This document shows positions 1 to 5,822 of a DNA stretch of 25,578 nucleotides, piece by piece. Numbering within the stretch: the first letter of the stretch is position 1; each line of letters begins with the position of its first letter. The DNA is taken from positions 1-25,578 of the IMG/VR virus record IMGVR_UViG_3300025598_001495; one strand, written 5' to 3'. The position numbers and the translations under genes were made by a program. The DNA is from a virus. The notes under the pieces are model-generated. The model made no database searches. It saw nothing but the letters and a program-made list of their open reading frames with translations, and was not told the DNA's origin.

Positions 1-258
1 AGTTCTTGCTTCGTCCAACGTTTTGCCTTTAACCCATTCTGTAACAAGAGAGCTTGACGCAATCGCTGAACCACAACCATATGTCTTGAATCTGGCGTCT
101 GTGATGATTCCATTCTCGACCTTTATCTGTAGTTTCATTACATCACCACAAGCCGGCGCACCTACCATACCAGTACCTACACCTGTTTCGTCCTTAGCGA
201 ACGAACCCACATTGCGTGGGTTCTCGTAGTGGTCAATAACTTTATCTGAATAAGCCAT
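1..258 (-). CDS. iscU: IscU iron-sulfur cluster scaffold, partial (3' end outside window)
   Basis: The first 86 residues read MAYSDKVIDHYENPRNVGSF onward, almost the standard proteobacterial IscU N-terminus. IscU is the cytoplasmic scaffold on which IscS sulfur and iron are built into [2Fe-2S] clusters and passed to apoproteins. The ligands that can be seen are present: Cys37 and Asp39 in the APACGD segment, and Cys62 in the YGCGSA segment; the last cysteine (about 106) and the chaperone-binding LPPVK loop would lie beyond the window edge. The ATG at 258-256 overlaps the stop of the preceding 43-residue ORF (TAATG), so the two are probably translationally coupled. It is the last visible gene of a three-gene unit behind the sigma70-type promoter at 730-758. 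No iscS, iscA or hscBA is visible, so the product would have to work with host Isc partners. A host-derived auxiliary metabolic gene is the simplest reading; the identification is firm. Confidence 0.93.
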   Translation of the reverse strand, partial: MAYSDKVIDHYENPRNVGSFAKDETGVGTGMVGAPACGDVMKLQIKVENGIITDARFKTYGCGSAIASSSLVTEWVKGKTLDEART

Positions 259-389
259 TATCTAATGTCCGTTGTGTGTTTTTTCTTAATTGACTTTTTA
301 AGAATTTTATACCAAATCTTTTGCTCGCGTTTTAGGTCGTGCCTAAAGATGGCAATGTATAACTTACGGCGTAGTTTGCGTAGTTTCAT
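258..389 (-). CDS. Small basic protein, 43 aa, unknown
   Basis: Short ORF starting MKLRKLRRKLYIAIFRHDLK and ending HTTDIR. About one third of its residues are Lys or Arg, so it is a strongly basic, probably helical peptide with an amphipathic look and no transmembrane segment. Its ATG lies one base after the TAA of the upstream secreted-protein gene, and its own TAA overlaps the iscU ATG by one base. This perfect packing on both sides is the main evidence that it is a gene and not chance. No convincing Shine-Dalgarno precedes it, so translation would depend on re-initiation after the upstream gene. Function unknown; nucleic-acid or ribosome binding would fit the charge but is only a guess. 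Confidence 0.5.
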   Translation of the reverse strand: MKLRKLRRKLYIAIFRHDLKREQKIWYKILKKSIKKKHTTDIR

Positions 390-390
390 T

Positions 391-708
391 TTAGTTTGGT
401 ACCAATACTAATTGATATTGATTTGTTTGTGGGTTAACCATTTGTTGATAGTGATAGCCCACTGGAGGAGGTGCATAACCCGGTTGCGGTACCACCATTG
501 GAGGTTGTGTGTAAACAACTGCAGGCGGTTGCTCAACAACCACTGTGCGAGGTTGTGCCATTTCATATCCAATAACGCCACCAATCAAAGCAGGTGCTAC
601 CCAACCACCGTTGTATCCATGATGATAATATCCGCCGCGATAGCAACAGGCTTCGGCACCGGCAGTTAACGCCGAAGTTAGAATTAATAGTGATAGGACT
701 TTCTTCAT
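391..708 (-). CDS. Secreted Gly/Pro/Tyr-rich protein, unknown
   Basis: A 105-residue protein with a clear Sec signal peptide: MKK, then a hydrophobic stretch VLSLLILTSALTAG, and a likely signal peptidase I site after AEA, just before Cys-Cys. It lacks a proper lipobox, so a lipoprotein is unlikely. The mature part starts with a Gly/His/Tyr-rich stretch, then a short hydrophobic glycine-rich segment (WVAPALIGGVIGYEMA), then a Pro/Val/Gln-rich tail (PPAVVYTQPPMVV). It would act in the periplasm or envelope of the infected cell. A strong Shine-Dalgarno AAGGAG (715-720) lies six bases before the ATG, directly behind the promoter at 730-758. It heads the unit that ends in iscU. I do not recognise the family; effects on envelope integrity or superinfection are possible but not shown. 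Confidence 0.8.
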   Translation of the reverse strand: MKKVLSLLILTSALTAGAEACCYRGGYYHHGYNGGWVAPALIGGVIGYEMAQPRTVVVEQPPAVVYTQPPMVVPQPGYAPPPVGYHYQQMVNPQTNQYQLVLVPN

Positions 709-729
709 GATACTCTCCTTATAGTAAGT

Positions 730-758
730 ATTATAAATTATTTATTTTGGATTGTCAA
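730..758 (-). promoter_or_regulatory. Perfect-consensus sigma70-type promoter
   Basis: On the minus strand TTGACA (758-753) is followed by exactly 17 bases and then TATAAT (735-730). Both hexamers match the bacterial housekeeping consensus completely. Transcription should start near 723, just before the AAGGAG ribosome site (715-720) and the ATG at 708. The -35 box begins three bases after the stop codon of the upstream gene (762). It would let host RNA polymerase transcribe the secreted protein, the 43-residue peptide and iscU independently of phage late transcription. Confidence 0.85.
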
Positions 759-761
759 TGA

Positions 762-1202
762 TTATGAGCGACTGCCTAGGGCACGATTAGCCATTGCGCT
801 AACTGTTTTTTCTGGAGCAGTTTGAGTTGGAGTTGCTCCTGCAGGCATACCTGCGTCGGGGTCGTCCATTGGTTCTACCGGGTTGATGTAAACATACATT
901 ACACCATTGTCATCTTCGTCAATTGATTTAATAATGTTTTTAACTGTATCGTCTTTGTCCTTGGCTTGATCCAATGCGTTCTTGTCAAAGGATTCGCCAC
1001 CGGGCATGTTTTGTACCAATCGTATCAAGGCTTCTCTTGAGATTTTTGGAATTGTTGCATCTTTGGCATTTGCCTGTACACGATGCAACACATCCATCAA
1101 TGCCGACATTGTAGTCGGATCAAGATCATCCTCGATGTAAGCCGAAAGATCTTCGGGTTCATCTACGGGATTTTCAACTAATGCGAATTCTCTATAACGC
1201 AT
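762..1202 (-). CDS. Conserved-type phage protein, 146 aa, unknown
   Basis: Acidic 146-residue protein beginning MRYREFALVE, an opening common in small proteins of marine T4-like phages. The first part is very acidic (EPEDLSAYIEDDLDP), the middle is helical and includes a DKDDTVKNIIKSIDEDDNG stretch, and the last 40 residues are Pro/Ala/Thr-rich and probably disordered. No enzymatic motif is visible. The ATG overlaps the TAA of the upstream 229-residue gene by one base (TAATG), so the two are coupled and may act together, for example as prohead core, scaffold or other virion-associated proteins. That role is inferred from acidity, helicity and position only. Confidence 0.7.
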   Translation of the reverse strand: MRYREFALVENPVDEPEDLSAYIEDDLDPTTMSALMDVLHRVQANAKDATIPKISREALIRLVQNMPGGESFDKNALDQAKDKDDTVKNIIKSIDEDDNGVMYVYINPVEPMDDPDAGMPAGATPTQTAPEKTVSAMANRALGSRS

Positions 1203-1891
1203 TAACGACGCTCTCTACCTAATTCTTCTTCGCCACCGGCTGCAGCATCTGTTCCGCCAAATGCATCACCAGCTGGTTCTGGCTCGGGAGCAGCTCCCAT
1301 TGCCGGGGCTGGAGCACCCATTTCGCCACCGGGCATTCCACCGCCCATGCCCATGTCTGGAGTAGCTTCGCCAGTTAGTGCACGTGCTGCACTGTCGGCA
1401 CTTGCACGACCATCACTTAGTTGTTGCCATAGTTGTTGTAGAAGTGGTGTCACAGATCCCTTGAAGGCTTCTGCTTGTTGCTCACCTATTTGGTCACGGA
1501 TTGTATCTAGGAGCGCAGGCAATTGTTCGTTCTGCATTTTACCAATCTTCTCTAGCATGTCTTGAATGCTATCAACCATATCTTTTGCGGCCAGCGTTGC
1601 TTCGGCTTTGGCCATTTCACTCTCTACTATAAGCTGTTGCTTATTCTCTACCATCCAACGGTTCAAACTTTCACGAACCATTAGCAATTCCATGTACTTG
1701 GGATTCTGTTGGATTGTGTGTGCATCATGAGAACGCTTGACTTGGCTAAGGCTCTCGGTAATTCCTTTTGCTAACGTATAGGCTTTCTTGAACGTTAGGT
1801 TGTCATAATCTATTTTAAAACCAAAGCGGCTTTCAACTACTCGGTTAATTTTATTAGCTCTAGGCTGGTTTGTCATTTCTGATAATCGCAT
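1202..1891 (-). CDS. Probable virion-associated or scaffold-like protein, 229 aa
   Basis: Begins MRLSEMTNQPRANKINRVVE. Residues about 35-165 are almost entirely helical with coiled-coil character (for example AKAEATLAAKDMVDSIQDML and EQLPALLDTIRDQIGEQQAE). From about 170 to the end the sequence is a low-complexity Gly/Met/Pro/Ala/Glu tail (MGMGGGMPGG, APAPAMGAAPEPEP). A long helix with a flexible acidic tail resembles phage core or scaffold proteins, but I cannot name the family. It lies six bases downstream of the 180-residue gene and is coupled to the following 146-residue gene by TAATG. A candidate late promoter motif at 1916-1924 sits about 25 bases before its ATG. Specific function is uncertain. 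Confidence 0.75.
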   Translation of the reverse strand: MRLSEMTNQPRANKINRVVESRFGFKIDYDNLTFKKAYTLAKGITESLSQVKRSHDAHTIQQNPKYMELLMVRESLNRWMVENKQQLIVESEMAKAEATLAAKDMVDSIQDMLEKIGKMQNEQLPALLDTIRDQIGEQQAEAFKGSVTPLLQQLWQQLSDGRASADSAARALTGEATPDMGMGGGMPGGEMGAPAPAMGAAPEPEPAGDAFGGTDAAAGGEEELGRERR

Positions 1892-1897
1892 GGTTAC

Positions 1898-2440
1898 TTA
1901 TTCCCAATATTTTATATATTTAGCACTTGTTAACGATTTCTGCAATTGATTATTTGCGGTTTTTAGGCGCAATCTTGCATCATCTAATCGTGCACTCCAA
2001 ATATTTATGCTATCCGATTTCCGACTTTTAATTGCCCGTTCCACACTGGCTTCGTAGTGAACAACATCATTTTTTAATTTCAGCACCACCGAGTCGGCAC
2101 TTCTAATCGATTCTGATAATTTGTTATAGCCCTTTTGTTCACATAAGCAATAGAACACTGCACTCAATTTATTGTCAAATATGTGCACCTTTTCTTGCAT
2201 TGTGTTTTGTAACTGCCAATATCCGTGATCGGCTAGGATTCGGCGATTACCAATGGCATATCCCGAGTTGCCCAAGGGCCAAATATAAGGGGTATTTTCT
2301 TTTATTGCTATTTGTTGGACCTGTTGTTCGGTCCATTCGCCGAGAAATCTGGCGGTAAGTTCTATTACTTCTCGTGCTTGTTTAGCGTATTCTTTTTTTG
2401 TAGCTGATGCGACCATTTTCGTTGATTCTATACAATACAT
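1898..2440 (-). CDS. Conserved phage protein, 180 aa, unknown
   Basis: Two parts are visible: an N-terminal segment with aromatic motifs (YIWPLGNSGYAIG, ADHGYWQLQ, VHIFDNKLSAVFYCL) that looks like a small folded domain, and a C-terminal helical segment from about residue 110 (DSVVLKLKNDVVHYEASVER ... IWSARLDDARLRLKTANNQL) likely to form a helical hairpin. It ends SAKYIKYWE. No catalytic motif is seen. The first ATG is at 2440, but the second (2416, MVASATKKEYAK) is an equally reasonable start; either way the gene overlaps the end of the upstream 69-residue gene. The overlap includes a run of seven A's (2393-2399) where a one-base slip would join the two frames. A virion or morphogenesis role is possible from the neighbours. 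Confidence 0.75.
   Translation of the reverse strand: MYCIESTKMVASATKKEYAKQAREVIELTARFLGEWTEQQVQQIAIKENTPYIWPLGNSGYAIGNRRILADHGYWQLQNTMQEKVHIFDNKLSAVFYCLCEQKGYNKLSESIRSADSVVLKLKNDVVHYEASVERAIKSRKSDSINIWSARLDDARLRLKTANNQLQKSLTSAKYIKYWE
1916..1924 (-). promoter_or_regulatory. Candidate late promoter (GCTAAATAT)
   Basis: The minus strand reads GCTAAATATATAAAAT here, inside the last codons of the 180-residue gene and about 25 bases ahead of the ATG at 1891. It shares the core TAAATA with the T4 late promoter TATAAATA and matches the same nonamer at 3892-3900 and 19718-19726. Assignment rests on this recurrence only. Confidence 0.4.
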
Positions 2441-2591
2441 CCTTGTTTACCAAATGATTTGCCATAATCTGTTGTCTAGCATCTAGTTCGGATTTGGGCA
2501 ATGCTTTGCGGTCATTTAATAAATCTAATACTTCCGCTTCTTCATTGGTAATGGGTAATGTAATGTTATTTAATAGTTCTACGATTCGCAT
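2382..2591 (-). CDS. Small conserved phage protein, possible winged-helix fold, 69 aa
   Basis: Begins MRIVELLNNITLPITNEEAE and ends GRISYKKRIR. The order helix (NEEAEVLDLLNDR), helix (PKSELDARQQIMANHLVNKD) and a short beta pair (VLYRINENGRISYK) resembles a small winged-helix or HTH unit, but this is a visual inference. It starts three bases after the upstream coiled-coil/TM gene and overlaps the following 180-residue gene by up to 59 bases in another frame. Frame-shifting on the A7 run at 2393-2399 would fuse it to that gene. No strong ribosome site is visible before the ATG. Confidence 0.65.
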   Translation of the reverse strand: MRIVELLNNITLPITNEEAEVLDLLNDRKALPKSELDARQQIMANHLVNKDVLYRINENGRISYKKRIR

Positions 2592-2594
2592 AAT

Positions 2595-2852
2595 TTATTT
2601 GAAGTGGGTCGCTAATAGAGTTATGATACCTGCTATCATGACACCCAGTATACTGGTTCCGATTGTAATTATAGTTTTATAAGGACCATCAGATTTTTCT
2701 GTTAAACTCTCTTTGATGTCCAACAGATGTGTCTCTAGTTTGTCCATACGGGTTTCTAGATTGTTTAATTTTGTTTCCAAACTATTATACCTTTCAGCAC
2801 ATAACTCTACGTGCGCCTCTAGGCTTTTCTTTTCAATTTCCGTACCGGCCAT
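2595..2852 (-). CDS. Coiled-coil plus single TM protein, XhlA/holin-like
   Basis: An 85-residue protein: residues about 5-50 form a heptad-like coiled coil (ERYNSLETKLNNLETRMDKL continuing LETHLLDIKESL), residues about 60-82 form one transmembrane helix (TIITIGTSILGVMIAGIITL), and a short HFK tail follows. This coiled-coil-then-TM layout is that of the XhlA family of phage lysis accessory proteins, and also of other small tail-anchored phage proteins. It would sit in the inner membrane with the coiled coil on one face. Immediate neighbours are small virion-type genes and no endolysin is visible nearby, so a lysis role is only suggested. A long leader with a late-type promoter motif (2940-2949) precedes it. 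Confidence 0.75.
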   Translation of the reverse strand: MAGTEIEKKSLEAHVELCAERYNSLETKLNNLETRMDKLETHLLDIKESLTEKSDGPYKTIITIGTSILGVMIAGIITLLATHFK

Positions 2853-2950
2853 CTTGTTCTTTCGTGGTATTACGACGCTTCTAAATATGCCTTAATGTGT
2901 GCCTTAATATGAGCCTATGCGGTGCCTGAGCATCAATTAGTATTTATTGA
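2853..2950 (-). promoter_or_regulatory. 98-base leader with late-type promoter motif and 12-bp-period repeat
   Basis: The minus strand carries AATAAATACTAAT at about 2937-2949, which matches most of the T4 late promoter TATAAATACTATT. It directly follows the stop of the 135-residue gene. Downstream, within the predicted untranslated leader, a nine-base unit (plus strand TGCCTTAAT at 2888-2896 and 2900-2908) is repeated with a 12-base period. No ORF was found here. The promoter call is moderate; the purpose of the repeat is unknown. Confidence 0.45.
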
Positions 2951-3358
2951 CTATATATTTTTCTTAAAGTATATATTTTTGATAGCACCATAGGGATAAA
3001 AGATAGGTAGCATGAATCGTGCAGTTTCTTCAAGTCCGGTTATGATCGGCACTTGTTCAAATACTTCTTCTAATCTAGCCACTGGATTATCGCCTCGTTC
3101 AAATACATCACTGTGTTCGACTGAAAATCTCCAGCTCCAAATTTTATGCTCGCCTTCAAAGAATTCTCCGAATTCGGTCCATTTAACATCAATGACAATT
3201 TGGTCACAGTCAATGATTGATGTGGGTTGTGCCACTAGGCCTATTGCCTGTAGAACTGTTTCCCAATTGCGTTGTTGACTTCTTTCAAGACATTCCGCAC
3301 CACGAGTCATTCCTGTGGGAGTGATATCTACCAAGGTGTAAAGAGTGTATATTGACAT
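2951..3358 (-). CDS. Conserved phage protein of unknown function, 135 aa
   Basis: Starts MSIYTLYTLVDITPTGMTRG and includes RSQQRNWETVLQAIGLVAQP, a pattern I associate with an uncharacterised protein common in marine T4-like phages. The middle (DQIVIDVKWTEFGEFFEGEH, KIWSWRFSVEHSDVF) alternates hydrophobic and polar residues as in a beta-sheet, followed by a short helical region and a Tyr/Lys-rich end. There is no signal peptide, TM segment or catalytic motif. The ATG lies only three bases after the CTAAATATT motif at 3362-3370 and downstream of the terminator at 3375-3403, so it appears to be the first gene of a new transcription unit. Confidence 0.75.
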   Translation of the reverse strand: MSIYTLYTLVDITPTGMTRGAECLERSQQRNWETVLQAIGLVAQPTSIIDCDQIVIDVKWTEFGEFFEGEHKIWSWRFSVEHSDVFERGDNPVARLEEVFEQVPIITGLEETARFMLPIFYPYGAIKNIYFKKNI

Positions 3359-3360
3359 AA

Positions 3361-3370
3361 GAATATTTAG
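3361..3370 (-). promoter_or_regulatory. Candidate late promoter (CTAAATATTC)
   Basis: The minus strand reads GACTAAATATTCTTATG, with the final ATG being the start of the 135-residue gene at 3358. The element sits between the terminator and the gene, where a promoter is expected. With T4-like spacing, transcription would begin at or next to the start codon, giving a leaderless or nearly leaderless mRNA. The call is based on similarity to the other CTAAATAT sites. Confidence 0.4.
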
Positions 3371-3374
3371 TCAA

Positions 3375-3403
3375 CAAAAAACCCACCTAAGTGGGTTTTT
3401 GTT
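3375..3403 (-). terminator. Rho-independent terminator, potentially bidirectional
   Basis: A hairpin with stem CCCAC/GTGGG (3382-3386 with 3391-3395), loop of four bases and flanking A/T runs (AAAAAA at 3376-3381 pairing with TTTTT at 3396-3400). On the minus strand the stem is followed by a T-run, as required, 16 bases after the stop codon of the 142-residue gene. The symmetry would let it work in both directions. It is the clearest terminator in the window. Confidence 0.88.
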
Positions 3404-3418
3404 CTAATCTAATTTAGA

Positions 3419-3847
3419 TTAAGCTAATTTGAAGCCGTTTGAGCTTGAAACTGTAACTTGAGCTGGGCCTAAGTATACGTTAGAAGCTGTAACGTTAGCA
3501 TAATAGTTTACGTTACCAGTAGCAACATAAGCTGAGCTAATAATAAATGCTTGGATAGCTGCATCGCTAGCCCAACCACTACGCTCAGTAATGATACTGA
3601 TTTGTGGTGTGCTATCAACTTGGTATGCCAATACAGTAGCGTTTTGCTCTACTGCACGAATAATAGATTCTACTGCACCACCTGTTGTTAATTCAGCTGC
3701 CAAGTTACCGTTTGTTAGAGTAACTTTAGTGAATGTAATTGGAGCTGCAATACCTGTATTGATAACTGCACCGTTTGCAAACGAACGACCTGCGTCAACG
3801 TTTAATACACCAGCTGCGTCGCCGTTAATTCTTGTAAAAACTGCCAT
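3419..3847 (-). CDS. Probable virion structural protein, 142 aa
   Basis: Begins MAVFTRINGDAAGVLNVDAG and is rich in Ala, Val, Thr, Asn and Ser with few charged residues, as in beta-rich phage surface proteins. The sequence alternates strand-like segments (PITFTKVTLTNGNLAAELTT, YYANVTASNVYLGPAQVTVS) around one helix (GAVESIIRAVEQNA). It is a single-gene unit: a candidate late promoter at 3891-3900, an AAGG ribosome site nine bases before the ATG, and a strong terminator straight after the stop codon. A solo, separately terminated small beta-rich gene suggests a product made in quantity, for example a capsid decoration or tail-surface protein. That assignment is inference; no family was recognised with certainty. 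Confidence 0.75.
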   Translation of the reverse strand: MAVFTRINGDAAGVLNVDAGRSFANGAVINTGIAAPITFTKVTLTNGNLAAELTTGGAVESIIRAVEQNATVLAYQVDSTPQISIITERSGWASDAAIQAFIISSAYVATGNVNYYANVTASNVYLGPAQVTVSSSNGFKLA

Positions 3848-3915
3848 TTTCTTTTTCCTTTAAAAATAATGAGTCCTAGGACTGCATGTAAATATTTAGC
3901 TTTTCTTTAAAAAAC
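3848..3915 (-). promoter_or_regulatory. Leader with candidate late promoter and perfect 12-bp palindrome
   Basis: On the minus strand GCTAAATATT (3900-3891) precedes the 142-residue gene by about 45 bases. Between them is AGTCCTAGGACT (3872-3883), a perfect palindrome that could bind a dimeric protein; its hairpin would have only a four-base stem. It is followed by an A/T-rich stretch with the AAGG ribosome site at 3857-3860. The region follows the stop codon of the ligase-like gene at 3916. Confidence 0.45.
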
Positions 3916-5022
3916 CTATGCTCTTCCTGCGAAATTAGCGGCACTAAAAACTCCGCGATTTACTAGTTTTATAAAGCCCACAGGACTGTCGATGTTGAAT
4001 CCTTCGCCTTTAGGGGTATCGCCCACGTACTGCTCTATGCCACCAACTTGTGGCTCTAATTCGGCCAAAAGTGCCAATTTGACTGCGGTTATTGCACTGT
4101 AAACTTGGTCTAGTGCCTGTACAATGGGCTTGTTTTCTTTTGCGGCAAATACTGCAAACTGTGGCTTTGACAGTTTGCTTTGTAGCCAGTTACCGTCTAC
4201 TGCTTGTCCAGTGACTTTTCTATTGTAGTAGGTTTGAAGAGCCGATTTACTAGAGCCGGTTAGGCTTGCCAAAAAGTCATTGCCGCCGGCTATGGAAAAA
4301 TTATTAATTGCTCGTTTAGCAGAATCTATCAATCTAGTCGGGGTTTTCATTCGAAATCTAGTATTCATGTTGCCGGTGAACACCGTGATGTATTGATTTG
4401 TTCCAGTTAGTCCGCCTAGCCCGTCCATGGTTTGTCTTCCCACTAACGGAGTATCAGCACTGGACTGTATGTCACTGCCGTAACTGTGTACTGCTAGGCC
4501 GATTTGTCGCCCGGCTATTTGTTTGCCTACGTCGCCATTGGCCGGCACTTTGTATGTTACCCCGTGTGGGTTTGGTTTAAAAACAAACTTACCATCGTCT
4601 TCGATAATGTCAACACCGGGCTCGGTCCACATTAGATCGCCCTGAACAAAACCTTTAAATGCGGGAGGACATATTGAACCCACGGCATTAAATGCTTTGG
4701 CCAACTTTTCGCCCACGGTCATGTTTTTGCCATTCTGTTGATAGTACTGCAACAGTTCTTGTGCGCTTGTGACTTGTCCGCCGGGATTGCCAATGTACTC
4801 TTTGTAGTTCATGGTGAACTTACCATCAGTGGTTCTGCGTCCAAACACTATGGCCGGCGAGCCGTCCCATTTGATTGTTACCGACTGTGGCTTTTGTACA
4901 GCACCGGCCATGGCATCGAGCACGGCCATTGCCGATTCACTGCCTTGAAAGATAAAGTCTTCGGGGTGCGGAGTACGTGCACCTTCGGTCAACATCTGTA
5001 TAAATCCGTTTGAATATTTCAT
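3916..5022 (-). CDS. Ligase/nucleotidyltransferase-like KxDG phage protein, 368 aa
   Basis: The key feature is VTIKWDGSPAIVFGR (Lys51-Trp-Asp-Gly), which fits motif I (KxDG) of the covalent nucleotidyltransferase superfamily of DNA/RNA ligases and capping enzymes, where Lys accepts AMP or GMP. Further matches in order are GFVQGDLMW (about 124-132), resembling motif III with Asp for Glu, and FVFKPNPHGVTYKV (about 147-159), in the place of motif IV. The C-terminal half has no recognised motif and there is no typical OB-fold signature. The family looks like an uncharacterised one from marine T4-like phages. Its ATG overlaps the stop of the pol-beta-type nucleotidyltransferase gene (ATGA), so the two proteins are probably made together and may handle the same nucleic-acid ends. 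The ligase fold is inferred; activity and substrate are unknown. Confidence 0.7.
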   Translation of the reverse strand: MKYSNGFIQMLTEGARTPHPEDFIFQGSESAMAVLDAMAGAVQKPQSVTIKWDGSPAIVFGRRTTDGKFTMNYKEYIGNPGGQVTSAQELLQYYQQNGKNMTVGEKLAKAFNAVGSICPPAFKGFVQGDLMWTEPGVDIIEDDGKFVFKPNPHGVTYKVPANGDVGKQIAGRQIGLAVHSYGSDIQSSADTPLVGRQTMDGLGGLTGTNQYITVFTGNMNTRFRMKTPTRLIDSAKRAINNFSIAGGNDFLASLTGSSKSALQTYYNRKVTGQAVDGNWLQSKLSKPQFAVFAAKENKPIVQALDQVYSAITAVKLALLAELEPQVGGIEQYVGDTPKGEGFNIDSPVGFIKLVNRGVFSAANFAGRA

Positions 5023-5822
5023 TTTAACTTGTTATTGATATGTCTAAACCATTCACTGGGATGTTCGCTGCTGGCTTGTTCGGGCAATACTCTTCCGGTC
5101 TTTGATAGATAATCGGCAAAGTCATGTAACTTTTCTTTTCGTTTGGGATCGTTACGCAATGCGCCAACTGTGCTTTCTACACTGGCTAAATCCTTTACCG
5201 TACCACGTCCATCTAGCAATAATCTTGCCAATACTGCAGGATCGTCTGTGACTAATTCATTGGTATCTCTAGCATGTACTCCACTTATAACATTTACTTT
5301 AACGCCCAGTGTCTTACCAATACTGTTAAACAACACAGCACGGTCTACACCTTTAAATCGACTGTCCGGCGGCATTGCTGCCAACATGAACTTGCTCCAC
5401 TTCATGTTGGTCAAGAAGTTGAAGTCTACTTGTACATATCCACGCTTGGGATCGCCGTTGATCGGGCAACGAAAATGCACTTCAATACCGGTAGCATCAA
5501 TCCAACGATCTAAATGTGCTGGCTCTTTGCCCTTGGCTTTGCTGTTGATGATTTGGTCTTCGGGTATGCCTTGCTTTTTGCACCAGCTGGTCAATACTCC
5601 AACAACTGCATCTTTCTTGATCACATTACCATCAAGTGCTAGATCAATATCACCACTTGTTTCAGTAACGCCAGTGCTGCCCAATAATTCGTTTTTTAAA
5701 TTTAAACCTGTAATTTGTTCTAACCACTTTACAGTTGTGGGCACATCGTTTCTATTAATACGTTGAGTAATAGGAACTTTCTTAGCGTCTTTAAAAACGT
5801 TACCGCCTTCGATTAGTATCAT
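5019..5822 (-). CDS. Pol-beta-fold nucleotidyltransferase, 267 aa
   Basis: Contains the signature of the polymerase-beta nucleotidyltransferase superfamily: Gly48-Ser49 followed by Asp58-Ile-Asp60 in LGSTGVTETSGDIDLAL, and a third carboxylate, Asp133, in YVQVDFNF. These three acidic residues normally bind two Mg ions for transfer of a nucleotide to an acceptor. The region after 140 is helical (NSIGKTLGVKVN, DDPAVLARLLLDGRGTVKDL) and the C-terminus (SEHPSEWFRHINNKLK) may bind a partner. The length is short for a CCA-adding enzyme, and no RNA-binding domain of that family is seen. The gene is coupled by ATGA overlaps both to the repeat-rich 420-residue gene before it and the ligase-like gene after it. 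An RNA or DNA end-modification role is a reasonable but untested inference. Confidence 0.78.
   Translation of the reverse strand: MILIEGGNVFKDAKKVPITQRINRNDVPTTVKWLEQITGLNLKNELLGSTGVTETSGDIDLALDGNVIKKDAVVGVLTSWCKKQGIPEDQIINSKAKGKEPAHLDRWIDATGIEVHFRCPINGDPKRGYVQVDFNFLTNMKWSKFMLAAMPPDSRFKGVDRAVLFNSIGKTLGVKVNVISGVHARDTNELVTDDPAVLARLLLDGRGTVKDLASVESTVGALRNDPKRKEKLHDFADYLSKTGRVLPEQASSEHPSEWFRHINNKLK

Noticed and set aside
23-229. Plus-strand ORF of 68 codons at the left edge
   Set aside because: It is antisense to iscU, whose protein sequence is unmistakable.
3343-3374. TTGACT-17-TATACA on the minus strand
   Set aside because: The start site would fall inside the 135-residue gene with no downstream reading frame to serve before its end; the CTAAATATT element is better placed.
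3872-3883. Palindrome AGTCCTAGGACT as a terminator
   Set aside because: The stem is only four base pairs and the following T-run is interrupted; kept only as a possible protein-binding palindrome.
5143-5766. Plus-strand ORF of 207 codons
   Set aside because: It lies wholly opposite the nucleotidyltransferase gene, whose motifs and coupled overlaps are clear; the plus-strand product has no recognisable domain.
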